Assembly: GCA_003260075.1 (NCBI GenBank)
Contig: QLIY01000084.1
Location: 44,420 to 108,419 of the forward strand
Direction of reading: 5' to 3'
DNA length: 64,000 nt
From: Phallusia mammillata
Taxonomy: Eukaryota > Chordata > Ascidiacea > Phlebobranchia > Ascidiidae
Within the stretch, counting starts at the first letter, position 1, and every line of letters starts with the position of its first letter. Below are positions 47,901 through 57,544 of the stretch, one piece after another. The notes beneath the pieces were generated by a model, which was given only the letters and a program-made list of their open reading frames with translations, was not told where the DNA came from and ran no database searches. Made by a program: the position numbers and the translations under genes.

Positions 47901-49527
47901 ATGAGATATTTTCTTTTGTTTGTTTTGTTTTTACCATTCGTTAAGTGCGCATCGATGCAAAAATGTGAGTTTTTTTATCTAACACTGAATTCAGTTGATT
48001 TTGCAACATTTTTGTCTCATTTTAAGGCAAAACCATCGACATCGAACTTCACAACGGGACAGGGGAAAGAACAATCGGGTACAAAGGACAAATGGGAAGA
48101 GATAGTAAACCAGGCTGCATGAAGATTAACTTTAAAACTCCACCCGGACTGGTAACGTTGTGGTTGATTTAAAATTTTGTGTACTATTATCCAATAACTA
48201 AAAATGACAACGCTATAGCGAATATTTGAGGTGAAAGTGGCATGTCGACAAATTTTAGCGTTTTTATTTTTAGTGCGCAATTTTGACATTTTTTCTTGGT
48301 AAAAAAGCTATGACCACGAGCTGGTTACATCGAATAGTTAAAAGGCGCAAAACAGCAATTTTAGACTTAGGTCTGGTCGACAGTATACCGTCAACGAATA
48401 CGAAAAAAACATCTAAACAAACGCACTAATTATGTTTGCCTTTACCTTGTGGCATAACAATAATTCAACCCATGATTTTAGGAACTAAAGCATTTCACCA
48501 TAAAAACCAGCAGAGGAGTCGTGCGCTGTAGTAGTACGGGAGGAAAAAACGCTGAATGTTCTATTGATGTGAGTTGAGCTACACTTTTAGTAAAAGTCTT
48601 CATTAAAAAAATTAAAAACGTGTCTTTTTTCGTTCGTCATGCTGCAATTGTTCACAATGATCAGTTTTTGAGTGGGAAAATTTAGTTCTAGGAGATCAAT
48701 TACATATTGTACACAGGCTGAGGCATTAAAAATATTTATTTATTTATTTATTTATTTTAGTGCTTTTGTTTGATAGTTACTTATACTTAGATAGTTAACA
48801 AGGTTCTATTATTGTTTTTGTGTTTTCGTTGTTACAGACCGATAAAAAGGGAAGAGCCATACCAGCTGCGATTGTGGGTGCAGTCAAGTTTGTTACGATG
48901 GTAATTACTGGAATAAGCGAAGGACTTGCCATCATTGACTGGTTTGCTGGTAACTAACGTTTTTAACACCATAAGCCTAATTAAGAGAAATTCAGAGTAC
49001 GCCAGCAGGCCCATTAAAGGCGTATACCGAATCAGCCGGTCACTCAAGCATTCATATATATGGCGAGGCACAGGCTAGAAAAATCTAGCTTGCAGTGAGA
49101 TTCGAACCCAAGTCAGGAGTCTTTCCGGGACATAGAAATTCGAACCCAAGACAGGAGGAGTCTTTCTGGGACATAAGATAAATTTAACACTTGGTTTTGG
49201 GTCTATTTAGTTTCATAAATATATCTAGCTTGGACAGGAACTATAGGTGCTCAAAGAAATCGCAAAGAGACCGTTATAACAAAAAGAAATTGAGAACCAT
49301 TGGTTTACTAAAACAGCAAGAACAACAAAAAGAACATTAGTTATCGCGTAACGCGTGTTGTTTGAGTGATCCCTAAATGGTACTGGATATGCAATAATGC
49401 AACTAACGTAAGTTACATTGTTTTAGATTCGGATTCAGGAGCAGGAAGCCTTCATGAAGGCAAATTTATTCCTTTCTATGTGCTCTTGTCTTTACTGGCG
49501 ATGTATGTTACCAAGAATCTGGGATAA
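47901..49527 (+). CDS. Small secreted/membrane-anchored four-Cys protein A (five exons)
   Basis: Exons 47901-47964, 48027-48151, 48482-48568, 48838-48949, 49427-49527; all GT-AG, about 162 residues. A signal peptide (MRYFLLFVLFLPFVKC) is followed by a short domain with four cysteines in common with its paralogue: QKC split across the exon 1/2 junction, PGCMKI, VVRC and AECSID. Next come a hydrophobic or amphipathic stretch (PAAIVGAVKFVTMVITG...) and a C-terminal hydrophobic tail (FIPFYVLLSLLAMYV) after a small-residue DSGAG segment. This could be a GPI signal or a terminal membrane anchor. I do not recognise the family; the Cys pattern and G-rich strand layout weakly recall half a CUB domain. 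AATAAA at 49757-49762 and 49779-49784 are candidate poly(A) signals. Confidence 0.75.
48737..48759 (+). repeat. (TTTA)n microsatellite
   Basis: About five TTTA units lie in intron 3 of small secreted gene A. Confidence 0.8.
49010..49190 (-). repeat. SINE copy B (tRNA-like B box)
   Basis: This second copy of the element at about 9.3-9.4 kb lies in intron 4 of small secreted gene A. The GAACCCAAG(A/T)CAGGAG...TCTTTC segment is itself partly repeated in tandem (about 49098-49126 and 49140-49170). Confidence 0.65.
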
Positions 49528-50036
49528 AAGCTTGTATACAACATTGAAAACTGCTTGTACATGACGACAATTTAAATAATAACAAAAGAGAAAAAAGTTT
49601 TACACAGGGGCACAATGCTTGTTAAGTCTTTTTTTTTTTTTTTGGTCCTATCAATGGCTGTAAATAGTCCCTGTAGAGATAGCCCATTTTATTGATTCGA
49701 CTGTGGCGTCTGTGACGATATGTACAGAAAATATAATGCTGGTGGGCAAAAAAGAAAATAAAGTACAACTGTTACAGAAAATAAAGCACTACTGTTTTAC
49801 ATCATAATACAAATATATTTTTGTCTTAACCAAATCGTGCGAAGCTCAATGGTTTTGACGTGTAAACAACTAAATAAAGTTAAAAAGAAAAAGCCAAAAC
49901 AGAATAATAAGTTTGTGCTGGCAAGTGCAAGTAAACAATTGATGAACACACAAAAAAAACACACACTTGAGTATCAATGCTGACATGGCAGGACGAAATT
50001 TACATTTACATTTAACAAGGTCAGCTCAGGACATTT
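49528..50036. other. Shared 3' region of the convergent small-protein pair
   Basis: No coding sequence. Plus-strand AATAAA (49757, 49779) and minus-strand AATAAA (49688-49693) imply 3' UTRs that abut or overlap. A T-run at about 49629-49643 is present. Confidence 0.5.
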
Positions 50037-51146
50037 TTATCCGAGCTTCTTTATGATGAACATTGTCAAAAGTGCCAGCATAATATACACAGGCAAGAAT
50101 GGAGTAGAATGGAGACTTCCGGCGTCGGAGAACAAATCTGTCAGTAAAATAAGTTTTAAGGCAAAAACTGTCGACCATCGTGTAATAGTCTCAACCAGAG
50201 ATACTCGACGGGTTTTATTATGATTAATCACTGAGGGCAACCAGCCAGTGCATATGAATTTGTGTGATACATTTCATCACATTTACCTGTAAACCATTCC
50301 ACAATGACCGTTCCCTCTCTGAAGCCAGTAATAATCAAAGATATAACCGTTACCACACCAACCACAGTTTCCAAGACGATCTTTTCCTCACTGTCACTGT
50401 CAGTCTGCAATAAAGCGCACAAAAACTTGATTTATGTTTTTTTTACTTTGTCTTTCGTCATTGTCGATCTTTAAACAAATTCAATTACAAAATCAGCATT
50501 TATTGTCTTAATTTGTATTGTAACTACATTTAAGGAACACCGAAGTTATGAGATGACTTTGGATATTGTAACGAAGTCTTACGTCGAGAATGCATTCTTG
50601 TATTTCCCCGTCTGTTTGCTGGCAGCGAATTGTTCCGCCTTTAGTTTTGATGATGAGATTTGTCGGTTCCTAATATCATTGCAAATGACAAAATGGCTTA
50701 TTTTCAAATACACAGAATTTATCAACACAAAAACCGCTTTAACAAATCAAAGCAGTTTCAAGCAGCATGCCTAATGTCGAAAACTCGTTTCATTATACGT
50801 GATTGTACCTTTCCTGGCGAAGGTTGAATGAGCAGTTCTATGCAGTCTTTTGCAGTTCCATTTTTGTTTTCATTGTGCGAAATCTGTATTTTCCCCTCAG
50901 AACCATCAAGTTTCAAACGTTCACTACCTAAAGCACACAACGGGGGGGGGGACAGTTCCATTTTTGTTTTCATTGTGTGAAATCTGTATTTTCCCTCAGA
51001 ACCATCAAGTTTCAAACGTTCACTACCTAAAGCACACAACAAAAAGTTAAAACAAATAGGTTGTGACAAGTTTTAAAACACCTACATTTTTGTTGGTTTG
51101 CATAGGCAACGACGAGTAGACCAAACAAAATAAAGAGAAATTTCAT
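50037..51146 (-). CDS. Small secreted/membrane-anchored four-Cys protein B (paralogue, five exons)
   Basis: Exons 51146-51086, 50927-50809, 50669-50583, 50404-50287, 50137-50037; about 161 residues. Exon 3 (87 nt) and exon 5 (101 nt) have exactly the lengths of those in the plus-strand paralogue, and all intron phases agree (1,0,0,1). A signal peptide (MKFLFILFGLLVVAYA) precedes four Cys at QQKC, KDCIEL, TIRC and QECILD. A hydrophobic VVGVVTVISLIITG segment and a tail DAGSLH...FLPVYIMLALLTMFII follow. The tail shares AGSLH and a short K-L-G end with protein A (KNLG/KKLG). The function is unknown. Exon 2 is present twice around a G tract; the copy at 51026-50952 lacks one G and would be frameshifted. 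Confidence 0.75.
50853..51041. repeat. Direct copies around poly-G 50942-50951 (exon 2 of protein B)
   Basis: Copies 50853-50941 and 50954-51041. TTTTCCCCTCAG in the first versus TTTTCCCTCAG in the second changes the frame of the encoded exon. Confidence 0.8.
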
Positions 51147-51870
51147 TTCGTACTTCTATTGGTTTACAAAATAACGCCCAAGACGGAGAGTATAAAAAAA
51201 AACGGCTACCTGGTCGTTTATATACCCTCTGTGTTCCTGGGATGCCTAATGTTTCCCCGGATGCTTCTTGGAAATTAGCTTAGGTATAACACCTAGTTGT
51301 AATTCTGTGAAACCTGTACGCAATCTACAATATGATATATCAAACCGACTGGCCTTTTCAACATCGCGCAATGTGTGTTATGATTTTAACATATAGTTTC
51401 TTGTTGTTGTAGTTACTTAGTCCCGTAAAACAAAGCGATAAGAACAAACAAAATGGACTATTTCATAATTAACGTCAAAAAGTTGTTCTTCTCAAAACGA
51501 CGAGAGAAAATTGAAACAGGGCCGCTATAGAAAAAGTTTGGGATCCCATAAGCTCTCTTATAGTTTAGTCCAAAAAAAGGAAGAGCTGTGCAAATTTACG
51601 CATAGATTGGACGTAATGTGCAGTTATTGTAAACGAATTTGGATAAAATGGCCAAGAGCAAACAAAAAGTTACTTGCCTGTGAAGTTACGTCAGCTTTCT
51701 GAGAAAGGACTGCTCCGTCAACCCCCTAAATATAGAAATGATTGGATAGGATAACAATACCATACAAGCGACGACTCAACTTTACACATGGCGTGGCCAT
51801 AACCCAGCAACAGAGGTACAGTTACGTCAACAAGGACCGCTACAAACAGAGGTGTCGCACAGACTATGCT

Positions 51871-51963
51871 TTTTTTTTTTTTTTTTTCACGGGGTTCGAA
51901 CCCAGGACACTCCCGCGGCCGAATCCCGATCAAGGGCGCGCCGGACCATTCGGCTATGCTTTT
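51871..51963 (-). repeat. tRNA-derived SINE with A tail
   Basis: On the minus strand an A-box-like TAGCCGAATGGTCCGG and a B-box GGTTCGAACCC lie about 50 nt apart, followed by a run of about 16 A (T-run at 51871-51886 on the given strand). This order is that of a tRNA-derived retroposon. The same head sequence occurs near 40.87 and 41.0 kb. Confidence 0.75.
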
Positions 51964-52284
51964 TGCAACAAATTGTCATTGCCACCATAGTAATCAGCGC
52001 TACATGTGGTGTAACTGTAAATCGCAACTGACCGCATAACTAATCGGACGGGGTACAACTGGTTGCATCAAACGGTATAGTGAAAAAAACAAAACAATGG
52101 CAGAAACACTGGTTGAAACGGCAGCGTAAATTGCGTAAGAGAATAAAAAGAATCGTGTCCTATTTTTATGTGGTTGCTGTTTTATTTAATAATACGACCA
52201 AGGGGAATCAGAAAGCTTTGTGGAAATATACAACACTACGTATGACGCTTTTGCAGTGAAGAATGAAATCATCTTTCGTTTCGT

Positions 52285-52932
52285 CACACTAGTAATCGCA
52301 TTCCTATGACATGACATAATGGTTTTAATCCGTGGTTCTCAACCACACATGGATCGCTTTACACCTGACTTTTCTATCGCTGCGTACCACGTAAAGCCTA
52401 AACCTAAGAAACAAGCTAGTATATTTTCCAGCAAGGTTAGCAATTTCAAAGAATATATAAAACTCGAGTTTTTTTCGTATTGTTTACACACAATACTTGT
52501 GCAAAACGTCGGACGCGTATGGCTGCTGGAGTGGGGGGGGGGGCATCTTTCCACCTTACAAAATCTATTTAGGGCTGTCTTTTAAGACAAATGTTTAGCA
52601 AAGAGTTTCATCCAAGTCACGTGTGCACATGTTTAATGCACATGTACCGCATAAAGGCCGCTTTATTTTTATATGTGGCGTGATAAGTATGTACGGGCGC
52701 AGGTTGTGCACCACTCGTGTAAGATTACCGCGCACTTCACAATGATGCAATAAAAGCCAACAAACAGTTATGTGGCGTAACCGTCACTTAAAAACAAGAC
52801 AATGGGGGGGGGGCCACACTATGTAATCGCATTCCTATGACATGGTGTAAGATTACCGCGCACTTCACAATGATGCAATAAAGGCCAACAAACAGTTATG
52901 TGGCGTAACCGTCACTTAAAAACAAGACAATT
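52285..52932. repeat. Allelic indel revealed by duplicate around poly-G 52804-52813
   Basis: 52717-52803 is repeated at 52845-52931. The second copy is preceded by 52814-52844, which matches 52285-52313. So one version joins these segments directly, and the other has about 400 bp (52314-52716) between them. Confidence 0.65.
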
Positions 52933-53825
52933 GTAACATAAAAAGAAGTTGTCTCACATACCGTGACATCAATGTCAAAATTTTCAATCTGTTGGTATTT
53001 AACATACTTTAATAGTTGAACCCTGTACAGTTCCGAGCTGCTGATTCTGCATTAAATGCCTTGAAATGCTCGAAAATGAATGAATAAAACGTTATCTGTT
53101 TGCATAGGTTTTGAAATGGGGCCAGGCAACTGGGCACCTTACCCTCAAGTAGAATACAAGATATAGGTGGCGTTTTTGTGTTAAGGGCTTAATCACCTTT
53201 CTCTCAAGTAGAATGCAAGATATAAGTGGCGTTTTTGTGTCAAGGGCTGAACTGGAAACGAAAAAATCTTTATTGCAACAAGCACGCGCTTGTGAAAAAA
53301 AAAACACAACCAGGAAATCGAATTTTGAAAAAGAGATTTAAATAGCAAAGCGATGCTAAAACTTGCGGTAATACCCCAAGTCTCGTGTTCAATGAACCAA
53401 AAATGGTTTCGGCTGCGGCAAATTCGGCGGCGAACCATGCAACTCAGGAGGTATGGGGTTTGAATAGAGGAATCTGTTCAACAAAGACACGCGCTGAACA
53501 GAATTTACAACGCAGGTCACCCGTTGTTTAGTTCTTTGGCCTGTAATGGAAATGCATTTCTTATGATGTACTGTAGTTTCGCAAAACATTTATTTTGCCA
53601 AGCATTTACACTAATAATGTCGTAGGCTAACAACAACATAAAGGCAAATACAATGTTTGGAAGCAGGCAATTCGATATTTCGGCAATTAAATACAAGCGA
53701 AATCACAAACACATGTTTTCCACATAATTGGATATATGGAATAAATGGAGTCACAACAACAACAAAATTATGAAATAATAAAGTAAAAAAGCAATATCTT
53801 TTGAAAAAAATTAAATTTAAACACC

Positions 53826-54223
53826 AAAAAGGTTTTTTATCTTCAACAGCAGTTTACAATGGTTTCTTTGCATTGCACATTATGATTTATGTTTTCTTTA
53901 TCTGTTTTAAAGTCAATAAGTTATTCGTGCAAAAACCAAACTAACAAAAAACAAGTTTCAAGATAGTTTCTGCATCATTGGAAGTAACTCAGCAAATCCT
54001 GGTCGGCTCTCTGGTTTTGGGGGGGGGGAAAAAAGGTTTTTTATCTTTAACAGCAGTTTACAATGGTCTCTGTGCATTGCAGATTTTGATTTACGTTTTC
54101 TTCAATCTGTTTTACAGTCAAAGGTTACTGTGCAAAAACAAAACAAACAAAAAACAATTTCAAGATAATTTTTGCATCATTGGAAGTAACTCAGCAAATC
54201 CTGGTCGGCTCTCTGGTTTTTCC
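53826..54223. repeat. Direct copies around poly-G 54019-54028 (3' end of kinase B)
   Basis: Copies 53826-54018 and 54029-54223 each contain the last codons and 3' UTR of kinase B. The second is continuous with the gene. Confidence 0.82.
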
Positions 54224-56159
54224 GACCAACACTTCATCATCACTTGGTAAACGTCTTTTCGGCAACCGATAGGGGACGCAAGTCTCTTTCCAGTATGTAT
54301 CATCATAAGCACATCGCAGCCTCGCATGTTGTCGTATGGTTTCTTGCCGTAGGAAAACACTTCCCACATGGACACCCCAAAGCCCCACACGTCCCCTTTG
54401 CTGGAGAACTTGTAGTCACTGAAGACCTCAGGTGGGTACCAGCGTATAGGCCACAAACCAGGGTGAGCTGCTTGGTAATAGTTCTTAGATTCGTGAAGAA
54501 TACGCGACATTCCAAAATCTGATATCTTCGCAAAGTTTTCGCTTACCAGGAGAATGTTTCTTGCAGCAAGGTCCCGGTGAACGACGTTCTTGCTTGCGAG
54601 GTAAGCCATGCCGTCACAGATTTGGGTCATGAGAGTAATAAGTCGATCGCAAGGGAATGAGTTTAGATCGTGGGTGCGCACAAAGCTGAGCATATCCCCG
54701 AGAGGGGCAAACTCGAGCACGATCATTAAGTCATTGGAAACCACAGAATTGTCGCAAACACCCAGCAGTCTTACAATGTAGGGATGATCAAGCTTTTGCA
54801 TCACCGCTGCCTCATGCAGGATCTCGCCTTTGTTTTTCAAGACGTCGGAACCCGTCAATGTCTTAATGGCGCAAGGGGTTGCTGAGCCAAGAATCTTACA
54901 CACGCCGAGATTTACGGTGCCGAAATGCCCGTGTCCGATTTGCCGGCCTATCTTTATTTCCTTACGCTTAACATACATGTCCGGGGCAATACCGTCATTG
55001 TTGCTTACTGTTATGTTTCTGTATGGACTTAGGTATCCGATACACTCTTTAGCAAGGGACGTTGGACGGTAGCGTGATAAAACAGAACGTATGATCGGCT
55101 CAGAATCCTGGTAATTCGATGATGCCAAGACGTTTATTGATATCGGTTTAGCTGCGTCATCCTGACAATCCGACCACGTCATGTCCAGGATATTCTTGGG
55201 GGGGGGGGAGGCTCAGAATCCTGGTACTTCGATGATGCCAAGACGTTTATGGATGTCGGTTTTGCTGCGTCATCCTGACAATCCGACCACGTCATGTCCA
55301 GGATATTCTTGGGCATAAGCGTCTTCAATGGTGTTGCAAGAGATACACAAAAATTGCTAAAACCTATTGAAAGCGATCGCACCGTTTTCTGAATTGGACT
55401 TTTCTCCTGCTGTTGGTTAACGGTCGGGGATGAGCCCATACGAGGCAAAGGTTTCGTTGCACCCTTGCGATCGCAAGGAGTCACCAATCTGCACACTAGA
55501 CCGTCCGGATTCGGATTCCTGTAGTAGTTAACGAGTTTTTCGATACTTTCGAAGTTCTTGCTCCGACCGACTATGAAATATCTTTGCTTGTCTCTATCAT
55601 ATGTAATCTTATGGCGCCGTGGCTGGCCTTCAAACACCACGCAAAGAACAAAAGTGCTGGCATCTTTTTGCCTCACTAAATAGATTCCATCCTGTCGACA
55701 TTCATTGTAAGCTGCAGCGAGTCTATCGGCATCTTCTTCTCTTGTTATATTGCCATGAAACCACTCCTGCTGCTCATGGGAACGGCTTTGGCTAATCAAA
55801 TAATTTGCCTGAGGAAATTCCTGTCCACTGCCGCTGCTGCCTGATCCACTTTCATCAAAAGGAATTGGGTGGAGAAGTTTGGTTTTCAAGGAGCCCTGTT
55901 CTTTCATGTAGTACTCGCATACTTCAGAAGGCGAGGGAAATGTAGATTGCTGGTCCAGCGAATAGTAGTCGCTTCCTTCGCAGTATTGTATGCTGTAGTG
56001 AAGTACCCGGCCATCACATATTACCGAAATGGCGTAGGCGTCGTTTGTGGTAAGGCTCTTACGCAGGAGAAATGATCCGTTTTTCTTGTTTGCCAGCGCG
56101 TTAAGGGCCTCCTGTCTTGATATCGAACCGTGGTAGTAAGGAACGTTTGCGTAATTCAT
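54160..56159 (-). CDS. SYK/ZAP-70-like tyrosine kinase B (SH2-SH2-kinase)
   Basis: ATG at 56159, stop at 54160-54162. The frame is broken only by a duplicate and poly-G at 55198-55208. Dropping one copy gives about 628 residues with no coding introns. SH2-1 starts YYHGSISRQEA with GSFLLRKS; SH2-2 starts WFHGNITREEDADRL with GIYLVRQK. The linker has SPYRN and DMYVKRK. The kinase shows GHGHFGTVNLG, PCAIKTL, HRDLAARN, DFGMS, NYYQA and GDVWGFGVSMWEVFSYG. The usual APE motif reads WYPPE. Family role: non-receptor kinases that dock through tandem SH2s on doubly phosphorylated receptor motifs. It is in the same orientation as kinase A, most similar to it by eye, and probably arose by duplication after a retroposition event. 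Confidence 0.9.
55097..55315. repeat. Direct copies around poly-G 55198-55208 (coding, kinase B linker)
   Basis: Copies 55097-55197 and 55209-55315 both encode MTWSDCQDDAAKP...INVLASS. They differ at two residues (Ile/Thr and Asn/Lys). The G tract would read as prolines on the coding strand and cause a frameshift. Confidence 0.87.
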
Positions 56160-57544
56160 TTTAACGTTAATTTAAAACACATTTTAGCCAACCAAATTTG
56201 TCTTAAACCAAAGGCATAAAGATTAATATCATACACAAACTTTTCTTAGGTTTCAGGGGGCATGAAGTCATTCTGTTAATAGCTTTTGTATTTACAAATC
56301 ATTTTAAACTACAAGCAAACATATCTTTTATGGGCTTTCAACCTATCTGCAACTTGTAATAACCTAATTCCATTTAGACTACTATAAAACTACTGCAGAA
56401 AGCACTACATGAACAACCTTACTTCAAAATATTGAAATCTTGCAAGCTTTAAAAATCATTACAATTGTGTCTTTCTACAATTGTCAGTCCAACTGTGTAG
56501 CACCTAAAACAGGCAATGTACACTGTCAAACAGTTCCGCTGTGTTGCAACGAAAATGCCAACCAGTTCGCTGTATGCACTGTTGCTCAAGCATGGCGTTT
56601 TGCCTCCCGACGATTCGGTTAAATTTTCTATTTCGCTGGGATTTCCCCGACGATACGCGAGTGACGTTAAAACAACGTGACCTGGAAACAATGCAGACAC
56701 AAAAGACGGTCATGGAAAGCGGCAGAAAAATTTGCAAGAGGGGGCAAGTTTCGACACTTACGTAGGCATAAATTGTATACAGCACAATTGCGTCGCCTTA
56801 TACCTGCTTCACTCTACTCACTCTACGTGAAAAAACACCATATATGTCTTGTATATACCATTTTGTTTGTTCCAAATACAGTAAAACGGCAGATATAATG
56901 GAAACAACATTAGATATTTAAGCAAGGCAGATATCATCACGCTTCTTTGTTTAGACATTCAGGGAGTTTCTCTCCATCACTTCTTTGAGCATGATACATT
57001 CATCAAGTTTGTCGACAAAACAAGTTATATTTGCATTAGGTACACCTACATTGAAATACATTGAAGAGGGTAGCAAGTGCCCCCTCTTGCCTTTACGTAC
57101 CGGCGCCCATAAAGAACGTTAACATGTATAATTTAAATTTCGGATAGTTTTGAACCAAAAACCTTCAAAAAATGCTAGCGTATAACGCTGGCTATAAAAA
57201 AACTAACTATAGGTGTGGATCTAACTATAGGTGGATAAAAAAAAGTTGGCAATGATATTGATGTTTGCATCATCGTGTATAATGTAGAGATCGTTTAAGG
57301 ATTTACTTTTTAAAAGGCGACATAATCTAAAAAATAGCATTAGAGTGAATTTTGGGGGATTTTTTTCAAAACAAGACGTCCCTACTCAAGAGCCACACAG
57401 CGTTTGTTGTCGCAGTGACGTTGCGCCGACAACATCTGCGCTTCACTGTATTTTCTCATGGAACATGGCATATGCTTTTTTACGTGTTATGAAGGCGCTA
57501 GGACTCACAACAGATTACAAGTCTTCTGATGTATTAAACCCAAA
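56160..57544. other. Divergent intergenic region
   Basis: This lies between the start of kinase B (minus) and the TMED gene (plus). Short open frames exist on both strands near 56.5-56.9 kb, but they overlap each other and show no family similarity or splice support. Confidence 0.55.

Larger units (their letters stand above)
51147..53825. other. Intergenic region with SINE, indel duplicate and a natural tandem repeat
   Basis: No supported exon. Contents: a tRNA-derived element at about 51.9 kb, poly-G tracts 52533-52543 and 52804-52813, and an imperfect tandem duplication of about 50 bp at 53142-53249 with no G tract (TCAAGTAGAATRCAAGATAT, then GTGGCGTTTTTGTGT). Confidence 0.6.

Noticed and set aside
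5871..55208. G-quadruplex or recombination hot-spot explanation for the poly-G duplicates
   Set aside because: G on one strand only in about 30 cases, and disruption of conserved exons in at least four genes, fit assembly joining far better.
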